Origin: Sneathiella limimaris
GTDB lineage: Bacteria > Pseudomonadota > Alphaproteobacteria > Sneathiellales > Sneathiellaceae
Direction of reading: 5' to 3'
Length of the DNA stretch: 64,000 nt
Assembly: GCF_012932565.1 (NCBI RefSeq)
Contig: NZ_JABBYJ010000001.1
Location: 1,116,001-1,180,000 of the forward strand
Each line of letters begins with the position of its first letter. Position 1 is the first letter of the stretch. Of the stretch, positions 33,296 through 43,153 are shown piece after piece. The notes beneath the pieces are model-generated. The model saw nothing but the letters and a program-made list of their open reading frames with translations, was not told the DNA's origin and searched no databases. Made by a program: the position numbers and the translations under genes.

Positions 33296-34474
33296 ATGAC
33301 AACTCTTCAAAATTCATCAACAGAAAAAGGTCCGTTTGTGTCTCTATTGGCGGGCCTTCCTGGCGGTGGCAAAGTGTTTATGGGGATACTCTTTGTCGCC
33401 GCTACCTACGTAGTCATCGGGAATTTATTCATTCCTGCTGACAGCTTCTTCCATGTCCCGACTTATATGGTCAGTCTCCTCGGGAAATATTTGTGTTACG
33501 CGTTGCTTGCCTTGAGTGTAGATCTTATCTGGGGGTATTGCGGAATTCTCAGTTTGGGACATGGAGCCTTCTTTGCCCTGGGTGGTTATGCCATGGGAAT
33601 GTATCTGATGCGCCAGATTGGCGATCGGGGTGTCTATGGTAACCCGGAACTTCCTGATTTTATGGTCTTTTTGAACTGGCAAGAGCTACCCTGGTACTGG
33701 TATGGCTTTGACAGTTTTATTATTGCGGCCATTATGATCATGCTGGTGCCCGGACTTCTGGCATTTGTGTTCGGCTGGTTTGCGTTCCGGTCTCGTGTGA
33801 CAGGCGTCTATTTCTCAATCATTACTCAGGCGATGACCTACGCATTGCTGCTTGCTTTTTTCCGTAACGATATGGGTTTCGGTGGAAACAATGGCCTCAC
33901 AGACTTCAAGGACCTGCTCGGATTTGATTTAAGATCCAATGGGACGCGAATTGCTCTGTTCATTGGCTCGGCTGTGGCATTGATCATCGGGTATTTTGTC
34001 TGTGTCTTTGTGACCCAATCCAAGTTTGGGCGGGTTTTGATCGCCATTCGGGATGCGGAAAGTCGGACACGATTTACAGGCTATCGGGTGGAGTATTATA
34101 AGCTCACTGTTTTTGTTATCTCTGCTGTGTTGGCGGGTATCGCGGGGGCATTTTATGTGCCTCAAGTTGGTATTATTAACCCATCTGAGTTTTCGCCAGC
34201 GAATTCCATTGAAGTTGTGATCTGGGTTGCGATCGGAGGCCGTGGAACTTTGTGGGGAGCAATCCTGGGCGCTGTTCTCGTGAACTGGGGGAAAAGTTAC
34301 TTCACCGGGGCATTCCCAGACGCCTGGCTCTACTTGCTCGGTGGGTTGTTTGTATTTTCCACCTTGGTATTGCCAAAAGGTATTGTCGGAACGGTCCCTG
34401 AATTTGTCGCAAAGTTCAGGAACAAAATTTCGTCTAAACCGGCAGCTTCTACTTTGAAAGAAGGAGAAGTCTGA
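33296..34474 (+). CDS. urtC: Urea ABC transporter permease UrtC
   Basis: 392 residues from ATG 33296, 4 bases after urtB. LivM-type permease: CYALLALSVDLIWGYCGILSLGHGAFFALGGYAMG, then RVTGVYFSIITQAMTYALLL and the coupling loop FGRVLIAIRDAESRTRFTGYRV. About ten membrane segments. It partners UrtB, and the ATPases UrtD/UrtE drive import. The stop shares TGATG with urtD. Confidence 0.93.
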   Translation: MTTLQNSSTEKGPFVSLLAGLPGGGKVFMGILFVAATYVVIGNLFIPADSFFHVPTYMVSLLGKYLCYALLALSVDLIWGYCGILSLGHGAFFALGGYAMGMYLMRQIGDRGVYGNPELPDFMVFLNWQELPWYWYGFDSFIIAAIMIMLVPGLLAFVFGWFAFRSRVTGVYFSIITQAMTYALLLAFFRNDMGFGGNNGLTDFKDLLGFDLRSNGTRIALFIGSAVALIIGYFVCVFVTQSKFGRVLIAIRDAESRTRFTGYRVEYYKLTVFVISAVLAGIAGAFYVPQVGIINPSEFSPANSIEVVIWVAIGGRGTLWGAILGAVLVNWGKSYFTGAFPDAWLYLLGGLFVFSTLVLPKGIVGTVPEFVAKFRNKISSKPAASTLKEGEV

Positions 34475-35247
34475 TGGAACCGCAACTCACGCAAAAAAAA
34501 TCAGGCTCAGAAACCTCTATTCTGTATCTAGATGGGGTGAGCGTCAGCTTCGATGGATTTAAAGCGCTTAATAACCTGAGCTTTACGGTTCGCCCAGGGG
34601 AAATGCAGGCAATTATTGGTCCTAATGGTGCCGGTAAAACGACCATGATGGATGTGATTACTGGCAAAACGAGACCAGATGAAGGGGAAGTTTTCTTCCG
34701 CGATACTGTAGACCTCACACGAATGGACGAAGCCCGAATTGCTAATCTGGGAATTGGCCGAAAGTTTCAAAAGCCAACAGTTTTCGAAAGCCATACGGTT
34801 TTTGACAATCTGGAGCTTTCCCTGAAATGCGATAAGTCACCTTTTAAGTCTCTCTTTTCATCCTTATCGAGTGAAGATCTTGCCCGCATTGAGGAAGTGC
34901 TGGAGACGATCCGGTTAACGGAGAAAAAAGACTGGTTGGCTGGAAACTTATCTCATGGGCAAAAGCAATGGTTAGAGATCGGGATGCTGCTGATGCAGGA
35001 TCCAGAACTATTGTTGGTGGACGAACCTGTTGCCGGAATGACGGATGCCGAAACGGTTCAGACGGCTGATCTTCTTCGGGTGATTGCCCGCAATCATTCC
35101 GTTGTGGTGGTTGAGCATGACATGGAGTTCGTTCGCTCCCTTGAATGCCGGGTAACCGTCCTTCATGAAGGCAGTGTGCTGGCTGAAGGGTCTTTGGACA
35201 AAGTGTCTACAAATCCAGAAGTTATTGAAGTCTATTTGGGGCGCTGA
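34474..35247 (+). CDS. urtD: Urea ABC transporter ATPase UrtD
   Basis: 257 residues. Walker A PNGAGKTTMMDVITG, the signature [32 protein letters not shown] with Walker B, and H-loop VVVEHDMEFVRSL. LivG type. Translationally coupled to urtC and 2 bases upstream of urtE. Cytosolic face of the urea importer. Confidence 0.93.
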   Translation: MEPQLTQKKSGSETSILYLDGVSVSFDGFKALNNLSFTVRPGEMQAIIGPNGAGKTTMMDVITGKTRPDEGEVFFRDTVDLTRMDEARIANLGIGRKFQKPTVFESHTVFDNLELSLKCDKSPFKSLFSSLSSEDLARIEEVLETIRLTEKKDWLAGNLSHGQKQWLEIGMLLMQDPELLLVDEPVAGMTDAETVQTADLLRVIARNHSVVVVEHDMEFVRSLECRVTVLHEGSVLAEGSLDKVSTNPEVIEVYLGR

Positions 35248-35249
35248 TC

Positions 35250-35945
35250 ATGTTGAAAGTTGAAAATATTGATCTTTTCTATGGCGCCAGCCAGGCGCTT
35301 CGCAAAGTTTCTCTTGAAGTGAACATGGGAGAGGTGACGTCTTTGATGGGACGGAACGGTGTTGGCAAAACCAGCACACTGAGGGGAGTTGTGGGTCAAC
35401 ACCCGATTTCATCAGGGACGATCACCTGGGAGGGAGAAGATATCTCGTCCCTTGGGGCATCGGACAGGGCGCGGCGTGGGATCGCCGTGATACCCCAGGG
35501 GCGAGATATCTTTCCTTTGCTGACGGTGGAGGAGAACCTGAAGACCGGGTTCGCCTGCCTTCCCCGTTCAGAACGTAAAATCGATGAAGAGATTTTTGAC
35601 CTGTTTCCTGTGTTAAAAGACATGTTAGGCCGCCGAGGGGGTGACCTGTCGGGGGGGCAGCAACAGCAATTGGCCATTGGTCGGGCGCTGGTGACGAAAC
35701 CCCGACTTCTTGTTTTGGATGAACCAACCGAGGGTATCCAGCCATCAATCATCAAGGATATTGCCCGCGTTATTTCCATGCTTCGGGACAAAGGAGGTAT
35801 GGCAATTTTGCTTGTAGAGCAGTATTTTGAATTTGCCCGTGATCTGGCCGACCGATTTGCGGTGATGGATCGGGGGGAAATTGTCCTTGAGGGCTTGAAG
35901 AAGGATATGCAGGAAAGTGTCGTTCGTAAGTATCTTACCGTCTGA
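35250..35945 (+). CDS. urtE: Urea ABC transporter ATPase UrtE
   Basis: 231 residues, LivF type. Walker A MGRNGVGKTSTLRGVVG, signature LSGGQQQQLAIGRALVTKPRLLVLDEPTEGIQPSI, H-loop LLVEQYFEFARDLADR. The C-terminus overlaps the putative GTG start of ureD by 29 bases, joining transporter and urease genes in one transcript. Confidence 0.93.
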   Translation: MLKVENIDLFYGASQALRKVSLEVNMGEVTSLMGRNGVGKTSTLRGVVGQHPISSGTITWEGEDISSLGASDRARRGIAVIPQGRDIFPLLTVEENLKTGFACLPRSERKIDEEIFDLFPVLKDMLGRRGGDLSGGQQQQLAIGRALVTKPRLLVLDEPTEGIQPSIIKDIARVISMLRDKGGMAILLVEQYFEFARDLADRFAVMDRGEIVLEGLKKDMQESVVRKYLTV

Positions 35946-36786
35946 GGAACTGGACACATCAAAGCTTGTCCGTTCTGTTGGCCGCGTGGAAATGTCCTTC
36001 CGAAAGGATGGAGAGGACAATGCGATCGATCATCTTTTTCAATCTGGCTGTGGTCGCGTTCGATTTCCAAGTATTGATAATCCGCATATGCCGGAGGCTG
36101 TTCTCATCAATACCGCCGGTGGGCTAACTGGCGGTGATCACATGACCTATGAGGTTGCGCTGGAGGCCGGGGCGGCGCTCACTGTAACGGGGCAGGCGGC
36201 TGAAAAAATATACAAGTCCGTTGGGCCGGATGTGGTTATTGACGGACGTTTGGATTTGGCCGCTGATAGTTACCTCGAGTGGCTTCCGCAGGAAACAATT
36301 CTGTTCAATCGGGCGCGCCTGCAGCGGATGAATGAAGTGAACTTGACGTCAAGCTCTCGTTTACTCGCGTTGGAGACAACTGTCTTTGGACGCGAGGCTT
36401 ACGGCGAGACGGTTGTTGAAGCGGCTCTGAGCGATGGCTGGAAAATTCGCCTTGATGGAGACTTGATTTGGTTCGACCGGTTTCGATTTGACGGATTGAT
36501 GCAGGAAGTTTTGAGCCGCCCGGCCTTGTTGGCTGGTGCGCGGGCGATGACAACGATCATTGCTTATGTTGATGGTGTTGAGGAGGTGCGAGATCCATTG
36601 CGGGATAAATTAGCCGGCATGGAAAGCCTGTTCGGCTTAACCGTTTTGGATAAAGGGCCGCTGGTTATTCGGGGGCTGGACAAAGACCCCTATCGCTTGA
36701 GAAAATCTATAGTTGGGATTGTCTCAGCCTTACGGGAAAAAATGACGGGACTGACCATGGCGATGCCTGCCGTATGGGAAGTATGA
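35917..36786 (+). CDS. ureD: Urease accessory protein UreD
   Basis: 289 residues with a GTG start at 35917 inside urtE; an AGGA lies just upstream. The alternative ATG at 35992 would cut the conserved VRSVGRVEMSFRKDG block, so the long form is preferred. Family segments: GCGRVRFP, NTAGGLTGGDHMTYEVALEAGA, TGQAAEKIYKS and YLEWLPQETILFNRARL. It is a chaperone that with UreF and UreG delivers nickel to UreC. Confidence 0.88.
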   Translation: MSFVSILPSEELDTSKLVRSVGRVEMSFRKDGEDNAIDHLFQSGCGRVRFPSIDNPHMPEAVLINTAGGLTGGDHMTYEVALEAGAALTVTGQAAEKIYKSVGPDVVIDGRLDLAADSYLEWLPQETILFNRARLQRMNEVNLTSSSRLLALETTVFGREAYGETVVEAALSDGWKIRLDGDLIWFDRFRFDGLMQEVLSRPALLAGARAMTTIIAYVDGVEEVRDPLRDKLAGMESLFGLTVLDKGPLVIRGLDKDPYRLRKSIVGIVSALREKMTGLTMAMPAVWEV

Positions 36787-36798
36787 GAGGGATAAAGG

Positions 36799-37101
36799 AT
36801 GCAGTTTTCACCGAGAGAAAAAGATAAGTTGCTGGTTTCCCTGGCGGCGATGGTTGCCCGCGGACGGCTGGAGCGTGGGGTCAAGCTGAACTATCCGGAA
36901 ACGATTGCGCTGATCACAGACTATGTGGTTGAAGGGGCCCGTGATGGGAAATCGGTTGCCGATCTGATGAGTGAAGGGGGCAAGGTTGTCTCCAAATCTC
37001 AGGTCATGGATGGCGTTGCCGACATGCTGCACGAGGTTCAGGTGGAAGCAACATTCCCGGACGGAACCAAACTTGTCACTGTTCATAATCCGGTTCGCTA
37101 A
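36799..37101 (+). CDS. ureA: Urease gamma subunit UreA
   Basis: 100 residues, the standard size. [32 protein letters not shown] and [21 protein letters not shown] are diagnostic. AGGGATAAAGG upstream gives a ribosome site. It is the small subunit in the alpha-beta-gamma urease trimer. Confidence 0.95.
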   Translation: MQFSPREKDKLLVSLAAMVARGRLERGVKLNYPETIALITDYVVEGARDGKSVADLMSEGGKVVSKSQVMDGVADMLHEVQVEATFPDGTKLVTVHNPVR

Positions 37102-37112
37102 AGGGGGTCAAG

Positions 37113-37427
37113 ATGAAGCCAGGTGAAATCATTCCCGCTGAAGGGGACATTGAACTGAACGCAGGGGCCGAGAAGAAAACCCTTGAAGTTGCCAACACAG
37201 GCGATCGCCCGGTACAGGTGGGCAGTCATTATCATTTTGCTGAGGTCAATGCCGGGCTAGAGTTTGATCGCGATCAGGCCAAGGGTTTCCGACTGGACAT
37301 TGCGGCAGGAACGGCCATTCGATTTGAGCCCGGTCAAAAGCGGGAAGTCAATTTAACGGCAATTGGTGGCAAGCGGACAATCTACGGGTTTAGAGGGGAC
37401 GTCATGGGCCCACTGGGGGAGAACTAA
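37113..37427 (+). CDS. ureB: Urease beta subunit UreB
   Basis: 104 residues. [18 protein letters not shown], then [28 protein letters not shown] and [22 protein letters not shown] are family-typical. A GGGGG stretch precedes the ATG. One base separates the stop from the ureC start. Confidence 0.95.
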   Translation: MKPGEIIPAEGDIELNAGAEKKTLEVANTGDRPVQVGSHYHFAEVNAGLEFDRDQAKGFRLDIAAGTAIRFEPGQKREVNLTAIGGKRTIYGFRGDVMGPLGEN

Positions 37428-37428
37428 G

Positions 37429-39141
37429 ATGGCGACTACAATTTCAAGACGCGGCTATGCCAACATGTTCGGCCCCACTGTCGGAGACAAAGTCCGACTT
37501 GCAGACACAGATCTGATCATTGAGGTGGAAAAGGATTTCACAACCTACGGCGAAGAAGTCAAATTTGGCGGCGGTAAAGTTATTCGCGATGGGATGGGAC
37601 AATCCCAGGTTACCCGTGCTGGCGGCGCAGTTGATACGGTCATCACGAATGCCACCATTATTGATCATTGGGGAATTGTGAAAGCGGACGTCGGGATCAA
37701 GGATGGCAAGATTGCGGCCGTAGGTAAGGCCGGGAACCCTGACATTCAGTCGGACGTCACGATCATTATTGGTCCTTCGACAGAGATTATTGCGGGTGAG
37801 GGGAAAATTCTCACAGCGGGTGGCATTGACGCGCATATTCACTTTATTTGTCCGCAGCAGATCGAAGAAGCATTGGCAAGTGGTGTCACAACCATGATGG
37901 GCGGTGGAACGGGACCGGCAACAGGAACCAACGCAACGACCTGTACGCCAGGGGCCTTTCATATTGGTCGCATGCTGCAGGCAGCGGAAGCTTTCCCGAT
38001 GAACCTTGGCTTCTTTGGCAAAGGAAACGCCAGTCTACCTGATGGCCTAATTGAGCAGGTGCAGGCTGGCGCTTGTGGCTTGAAATTGCATGAAGATTGG
38101 GGAACCACACCTGCCGCTATTGATAATTGCCTGTCCGTCGCGGATGAGATGGATGTGCAGGTGCTGATCCACACAGATACGCTTAATGAAAGCGGTTTCG
38201 TGGAGGATACAATCGCGTCGTTCAAGGGCCGGACCATTCATGCCTTCCATACTGAAGGCGCAGGCGGCGGTCATGCACCGGATATTATTCGCCTCGCTGG
38301 CGAAGGAAACGTTATTCCCTCTTCAACCAATCCAACACGGCCTTTCACCGTAAATACAATTGACGAGCATCTGGATATGTTGATGGTTTGCCATCATTTG
38401 GATCCCAATATTCCAGAAGATGTAGCCTTTGCCGAAAGCCGGATCCGTCGGGAGACAATAGCTGCGGAAGATATTCTGCATGATATGGGGGCTTTCTCGA
38501 TCATCTCGTCTGACAGTCAGGCCATGGGCCGGGTGGGCGAGGTCTTGATCCGGACTTGGCAGACAGCCGACAAGATGAAAAAACAGCGGGGAAGATTGGC
38601 GCAAGAGACTGGAGATAATGACAATTTCCGGGTTCGGCGCTATATCGCCAAATACACAATTAATCCAGCCATTGCGCAAGGGATCGATAGCTATGTTGGT
38701 TCGATTGAGGTTGGAAAACTTGCGGATTTAACCCTCTGGTCACCTGCATTCTTTGGTGTCAAACCCGACCTGGTGATTAAAAGCGGAACGATTGCAATGG
38801 CCCCGATGGGGGATCCAAATGCATCCATTCCAACACCACAACCTGTTCATTATCGTCCTATGTTTGGTTCATATGGTAAAAGCCTGATTGCAAGTTCTGT
38901 AAGCTTTGTCAGCCAGTATGCTGTTGAGGCTGGGCTTGGAGAGAGCCTTGGGCTGGAGCGTGAGTTGCTCCCAGTAAAGAATACTCGGGGTGGAATTGGT
39001 AAAGCGGCCATGTTGCTAAATGATGCAACACCGGAGCTGGAGGTCGATCCAGAAACTTACATTGTGAAAGCGGATGGGGAGGTTCTGACTTGCGAGCCCG
39101 CCACCAGCCTTCCCATGTCGCAGCTTTATTTTATGTACTAA
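37429..39141 (+). CDS. ureC: Urease alpha subunit UreC (catalytic)
   Basis: 570 residues from ATG 37429 ([20 protein letters not shown]). The carbamylated lysine is in GLKLHEDWG, nickel histidines are in DAHIHFICP and the HTD and [15 protein letters not shown] segments, the flap Cys/His are in [22 protein letters not shown], and [13 protein letters not shown] carries the final nickel Asp. All key residues of an active urease are present. It hydrolyses urea to ammonia and carbamate in the cytosol. Confidence 0.96.
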   Translation: MATTISRRGYANMFGPTVGDKVRLADTDLIIEVEKDFTTYGEEVKFGGGKVIRDGMGQSQVTRAGGAVDTVITNATIIDHWGIVKADVGIKDGKIAAVGKAGNPDIQSDVTIIIGPSTEIIAGEGKILTAGGIDAHIHFICPQQIEEALASGVTTMMGGGTGPATGTNATTCTPGAFHIGRMLQAAEAFPMNLGFFGKGNASLPDGLIEQVQAGACGLKLHEDWGTTPAAIDNCLSVADEMDVQVLIHTDTLNESGFVEDTIASFKGRTIHAFHTEGAGGGHAPDIIRLAGEGNVIPSSTNPTRPFTVNTIDEHLDMLMVCHHLDPNIPEDVAFAESRIRRETIAAEDILHDMGAFSIISSDSQAMGRVGEVLIRTWQTADKMKKQRGRLAQETGDNDNFRVRRYIAKYTINPAIAQGIDSYVGSIEVGKLADLTLWSPAFFGVKPDLVIKSGTIAMAPMGDPNASIPTPQPVHYRPMFGSYGKSLIASSVSFVSQYAVEAGLGESLGLERELLPVKNTRGGIGKAAMLLNDATPELEVDPETYIVKADGEVLTCEPATSLPMSQLYFMY

Positions 39142-39144
39142 GGC

Positions 39145-39717
39145 ATGAAGACAGCACTTAAAGTTATTAAAGCGCCTGAGAAATTTAATGGGCGTCTGAT
39201 CGGAACTGTTACGCTTGATTTCGACAGTCGGCGTCGCCGTCGGATCCGTCTTGAAACAGATCAGGGAGAGCCCTTTCTATTGAACCTCGCAGACGTTGCC
39301 ACTCTTCGGGATGGCGATATTTTGGAGCTCTCAGCAGATGAGGGCATCGAGGTTAAGGCCGCGCCTGAGCCAGTTGTCGATGTGACTTGTAAAAATACGG
39401 CGGAGCTTGTCCGTGTTGCCTGGCATCTGGGGAACAGACATCTTCCAACCCAGTTGATGGGTGACAAAATCCGAATTCGTCAGGATCATGTGATTGAGGA
39501 AATGCTGGTGATCCTGGGGGCGGAACCTAAAAGGGTTGAAGCTCCTTTTAATCCTGAAGGAGGTGCTTACGGTCACGGGGAAACGGAAGGGCATGATCAT
39601 GGAGATGGTCACAGCCATTCTCACTCCCACTCCCACAGTCACTCTCACTCTCATAGTCATTCCCATGGGCACGCCCATTCTCACGGGGCAGCTGATAAAA
39701 CGGATTTGGCGTCATGA
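39145..39717 (+). CDS. ureE: Urease accessory protein UreE with His-rich tail
   Basis: 190 residues. The N-terminal peptide-binding domain is followed by AWHLGNRHLPTQLMGDKIRIRQDHVIEEML, the nickel-site segment. The C-terminal 40 residues contain GHDHGDG then nine consecutive His-Ser units and HGHAHSHG, a high-capacity nickel tail like that of Klebsiella UreE but with a different repeat. The ATGA stop/start overlap couples it to ureF. Confidence 0.93.
   Translation: MKTALKVIKAPEKFNGRLIGTVTLDFDSRRRRRIRLETDQGEPFLLNLADVATLRDGDILELSADEGIEVKAAPEPVVDVTCKNTAELVRVAWHLGNRHLPTQLMGDKIRIRQDHVIEEMLVILGAEPKRVEAPFNPEGGAYGHGETEGHDHGDGHSHSHSHSHSHSHSHSHSHGHAHSHGAADKTDLAS
39610..39663 (+). repeat. Coding tandem repeat (His-Ser x9) in ureE
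   Basis: Nine CAY-TCN/AGY codon pairs run from 39610 to 39663. Serine codons alternate between TCN and AGY, so the DNA repeat is imperfect, which limits slippage. The protein repeat is a metal-binding tail. Confidence 0.9.
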
Positions 39718-40394
39718 AACTGGCCGGACTTTATGAATTGATGTCCTGGATGTCCCCTTCCTATCCAGTTGGGGCTTATACCTATAGCCATGGAATTGAG
39801 TATGCAGTCGAGGCTGGGTTTGTCCGGGATAAAGACAGCTTGGTGGAGTGGGTTTCCGACATCGTGACCTATGGGTCAGGTCATTCAGATGCGATTTTGT
39901 TTGCGGAAACTTACCGCGCCATTGCTGGAGCTGATCTCGAAAAATTGCGGGAGGTTGCAGAGCTTGCCTACGCCAATCGACCCACCAAGGAATTGGAGCT
40001 GGAAACCACAGCGCAAGGCCGTGCATTTTTGACAATTACGGATAGTGCTTTTCCGGCGTTCGCGCTCCAGCAACTCCGTGAAGTCTGGAATGGTCCTGTT
40101 GCTTATCCCGTCGCGGTTGGAGCGGCGGCCGCGGGGAAGGACATTCCACTAGAGCCAGCTTTGATGGCCTATCTGCACGGTTTTGTCTCTAACCTAGTTT
40201 CGGCTGCGGTTCGAATTGTGCCGCTTGGACAAACGGACGGGCAAAAGGCAATCGCGTCTCTTTCTGACAAGTGTGCCGAAGAGGTTCAGGCAGCTCTTTT
40301 TGCGACTTTAGAAGACTTGGGAACGGCCACCCTCATGGTGGATTGGTGTTCCGCAAATCATGAAACACAGTATACGAGGTTATTTAGATCATGA
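39714..40394 (+). CDS. ureF: Urease accessory protein UreF
   Basis: 226 residues. It starts [35 protein letters not shown], the standard UreF opening, and ends with the conserved C-terminal helix region. It overlaps ureE and ureG by ATGA on both sides. It bridges UreD and UreG in the nickel-loading complex. Confidence 0.93.
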   Translation: MKLAGLYELMSWMSPSYPVGAYTYSHGIEYAVEAGFVRDKDSLVEWVSDIVTYGSGHSDAILFAETYRAIAGADLEKLREVAELAYANRPTKELELETTAQGRAFLTITDSAFPAFALQQLREVWNGPVAYPVAVGAAAAGKDIPLEPALMAYLHGFVSNLVSAAVRIVPLGQTDGQKAIASLSDKCAEEVQAALFATLEDLGTATLMVDWCSANHETQYTRLFRS

Positions 40395-41017
40395 CAGCAG
40401 CAGCTCACGGTCCTTTGCGCGTTGGTATCGGGGGACCGGTTGGCTCCGGTAAAACGGCGCTTACAGACGCCTTATGTAAACATCTTCGCGACCATTATAA
40501 TGTCGCTGTGATTACCAACGATATCTACACCCGTGAAGATGCGGAATTCCTGACCCGTTCGGGGGCTTTATCTCCTGATCGCATTTTGGGCGTTGAAACA
40601 GGGGGATGCCCCCATACGGCTATTCGCGAAGATGCCTCTATCAATTTGGCGGCGGTTGCCGATCTCAATGAGACATTTGAGGGCCTGGAGCTGATCCTGA
40701 TTGAAAGTGGTGGGGATAACCTGGCCGCCACCTTTTCCCCTGAACTTGCAGATATCACCATCTACGTGATTGATGTTTCCGCAGGCGATAAAATTCCGCG
40801 CAAAGGAGGGCCCGGCATTACGCGGTCCGACTTGTTGGTGATCAATAAGATTGATCTGGCGCCATTAGTTGGCGCAGACCTGGGTGTAATGGACCGGGAT
40901 TCCAAAAAAATGCGGGGTGAGCGGCCGTTTGTCTTCACAAATATCAAGGCAGGCGACGGGGTTGCCGGAGTCGCAGATTTTATTATCAAGACCGGCGGGC
41001 TTGAGCCACGTCTCTAG
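40391..41017 (+). CDS. ureG: Urease accessory GTPase UreG
   Basis: 208 residues. P-loop [18 protein letters not shown], metal-binding switch [18 protein letters not shown] (Cys-Pro-His), [16 protein letters not shown] and NKIDLAP for guanine. Complete. The stop overlaps by 4 bases with the stop region of the oppositely oriented exported protein gene, so the operon ends here. Confidence 0.95.
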   Translation: MTAAAHGPLRVGIGGPVGSGKTALTDALCKHLRDHYNVAVITNDIYTREDAEFLTRSGALSPDRILGVETGGCPHTAIREDASINLAAVADLNETFEGLELILIESGGDNLAATFSPELADITIYVIDVSAGDKIPRKGGPGITRSDLLVINKIDLAPLVGADLGVMDRDSKKMRGERPFVFTNIKAGDGVAGVADFIIKTGGLEPRL

Positions 41018-41361
41018 CGCTTGGGAAGGCCTTTACTCTTACATTCGGAAGTCGCGTAATCCGCTTGGATGAAGCAGGCTTCGTTCATTCGAATGACCAG
41101 ATTGCCTGTACAGGTTGAAAAGCTTGTCCAGGCTTCATATTCCTTGACCTCACCGTGATCACTTCCATTCACGTAGTTTGTGACATATTCAGTGCGGGTT
41201 ATTTTATCCAGATCGATGCTGTGCTTTTCAAGGTAATCGTCGACAACCGGTTTGCAGTCCTCTGCTTTGTAGGGTGTCAAAGTCGAATAGATATCTCCTG
41301 CTTGGGCTGTCGCACTAAGCATTAATAAACTGCCAAGACAGGCTGGAATTAGGCGTTTCAT
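41014..41361 (-). CDS. Small exported Cys-containing protein, unknown function
   Basis: 115 residues. Signal peptide [21 protein letters not shown] with likely cleavage before GDIYST. The mature part has four cysteines (EDCKPVV, STCTGN, EACFIQ, SECKSK), suitable for two disulfides in the periplasm. I do not recognise the family. Its 3' end overlaps ureG by 4 bases in convergent orientation. AAGGAG lies upstream of the ATG. Confidence 0.7.
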   Translation of the reverse strand: MKRLIPACLGSLLMLSATAQAGDIYSTLTPYKAEDCKPVVDDYLEKHSIDLDKITRTEYVTNYVNGSDHGEVKEYEAWTSFSTCTGNLVIRMNEACFIQADYATSECKSKGLPKR

Positions 41362-41373
41362 CAGAAAGCTCCT

Positions 41374-42075
41374 TCACACGATCATCAGTGTTATGGGGGA
41401 CAGGCCCTCTATCTTACCTTCAACAGTGTCACCAGGATTAAGTGCCCCAACCCCTGCCGGCGTTCCAGTGTAAATCAGATCTCCGGCCTTTATGGTATAG
41501 AAATGGGAAAGATGCGCGACAATTTCAAAGGGATTCCAGATCATATCTGAAATTTTTGCGTCCTGCTTCACTTCACCATTAACAGAAAGCGAGATACGGC
41601 TTTGCTCGATATCTGAAGTCTGTTCTTTTGGGGTTATCGCAGCGCATGGAGCCGAATAGTCGAAGCCTTTAGCCGTATCCCAGGGTCGGCCGGCTTTCTT
41701 TGCTGCAGCTTGTAAATCACGCCGGGTTAGATCAATTCCGGCGGCATAACCGAAAATCACATCTTCGGCCTCTTCTGCCTTAAGATCTTTTCCGTCTTTT
41801 CCAATGGCAATCACCAGTTCCATCTCGAAATGAAAGTTTTCTGTCGCCTGTGGATACGCGAGCTGACTACCTGATGGAACAATTGTATCCGCTGGTTTGG
41901 AGAAGAAAAAAGGTGGTTCCCGATCCGGGTTTCCGCCCATCTCCAAGGCATGCTCGGCATAATTACGGCCAACGCAATAGATCCGATGAACCGGGAAGAG
42001 CGCATCATTTCCCTCTACAGGAACAACAGGAGTGGGGGTGGGGTCGAAACAATACAGCATTGGGGGAAGTCTCAC
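41374..42075 (-). CDS. Fumarylacetoacetate hydrolase-family protein (fumarylpyruvate hydrolase-like)
   Basis: 233 residues from the GTG at 42075; an in-frame ATG at 42060 (MLYCFDPTP) is an equally plausible start, as neither has a strong ribosome site. RIYCVGRNYAEHALEMGGNP and PPFFFSKPADTIV, then FHFEMELVIAIGKDGKDL (acidic metal ligands) and GDLIYTGTPAGVGALNPGD are FAH-family landmarks. The start pattern is like fumarylpyruvate or acylpyruvate hydrolases of aromatic degradation. No ring-cleavage genes are adjacent. Confidence 0.85.
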   Translation of the reverse strand: MRLPPMLYCFDPTPTPVVPVEGNDALFPVHRIYCVGRNYAEHALEMGGNPDREPPFFFSKPADTIVPSGSQLAYPQATENFHFEMELVIAIGKDGKDLKAEEAEDVIFGYAAGIDLTRRDLQAAAKKAGRPWDTAKGFDYSAPCAAITPKEQTSDIEQSRISLSVNGEVKQDAKISDMIWNPFEIVAHLSHFYTIKAGDLIYTGTPAGVGALNPGDTVEGKIEGLSPITLMIV

Positions 42076-42193
42076 GTCAAATAGAATTGTTGCCAGTATA
42101 GAGCAAACTATCGTTGAATAAAAAGTCTCTCTCTTGTCGCTCGCTTCACTTCAGTTTAACCTGATAAAAAACAAAAAGAATAGGGGAGACGAA

Positions 42194-43066
42194 ATGAACA
42201 CCTGGCAAATTGGTGACGTCAAGGTCACGCGGATTGTCGAGCTGGAAATGGTCGGGGGTACCCGTTTTATTTTGCCAGATGCAGCTCCGGATGCAGTCTT
42301 GCCCATCCGTTGGCTGTATCCAAACTTCATGAATGAAAAGGGTCGTTTGATCATGAGTGTTCATGCCCTGGTGATTGATACGGGGGATCGGCGGATCATT
42401 GTTGATACCTGCATTGGCAACGATAAAGAGCGGGAAATCCCGGGGTGGAACAACCTGCAGACCAGTTTTTTAAAAGATCTGGAAGCGGCCGGCTATCCTC
42501 CTGACACGATCGATACAGTTCTGTGTACACATTTGCATGTGGATCATGTGGGCTGGAATACCATGCTGGTGGAAGGAGAATGGGTGCCGACTTTTCCCAA
42601 TGCCCGCTATCTGATTGCAGATCAGGAATGGGAGCATTGGAATGGTGGGGACGGTGATAAATATGGGGAGGCTTTTGACGATTCCGTTAAGCCGGTTTTT
42701 GATGCCGGGCTTGTTGACCTGGTGCGTGTAGACGCCGAAATCTGTGATCAGGTCAAATTGGTGCCAACGCCGGGCCATACGCCAGGGCACGTCAGTATCC
42801 GGATCTCATCAAAAGGGCAAGAGGCATATATTACGGGCGATGCCATGCATCACCCTTGTCAGATGGCACGACTTGACTGGGCGAGTAGTGCAGATGCAGA
42901 CAAGGACGCCGCTATTCGAACGCGGACAGGTATTTTGGAAGGCCTTGCAGATACAGAAACGTTGATGTTTGGAACCCACTTTGCATCTCCCTCAGCGGGG
43001 TATGTAAAGCGCGAGGCGGATGGGAGTTTTTGGTTGGATATAGACGCAGTAGACACAGATGTGTGA
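42194..43066 (+). CDS. MBL-fold metallo-hydrolase
   Basis: 290 residues from ATG 42194 with GGGGAG 6 bases upstream; the frame upstream is not conserved-looking. The metal motif THLHVDHVGWN (HxHxDH) is at about residue 115, with further ligands in PTPGHTPGHVS and ITGDAMHHPCQ. Similar proteins include quorum-quenching lactonases and uncharacterised hydrolases. Cytosolic; no signal peptide. Substrate unknown. Confidence 0.85.
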   Translation: MNTWQIGDVKVTRIVELEMVGGTRFILPDAAPDAVLPIRWLYPNFMNEKGRLIMSVHALVIDTGDRRIIVDTCIGNDKEREIPGWNNLQTSFLKDLEAAGYPPDTIDTVLCTHLHVDHVGWNTMLVEGEWVPTFPNARYLIADQEWEHWNGGDGDKYGEAFDDSVKPVFDAGLVDLVRVDAEICDQVKLVPTPGHTPGHVSIRISSKGQEAYITGDAMHHPCQMARLDWASSADADKDAAIRTRTGILEGLADTETLMFGTHFASPSAGYVKREADGSFWLDIDAVDTDV

Positions 43067-43153
43067 TCGTCCAGCAAACAGGTGTATTTTAAGTGACAAT
43101 GTGGTAGGAACGCGTGGGGCGTTCTTTAGTAATCATCAGATTATGAGGGACCA

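Noticed and set aside
39610-39663. Short repeated units that could be mistaken for a CRISPR array or minisatellite
   Set aside because: The period is two codons and it encodes the UreE His-Ser tail in frame; there are no spacers or cas genes.
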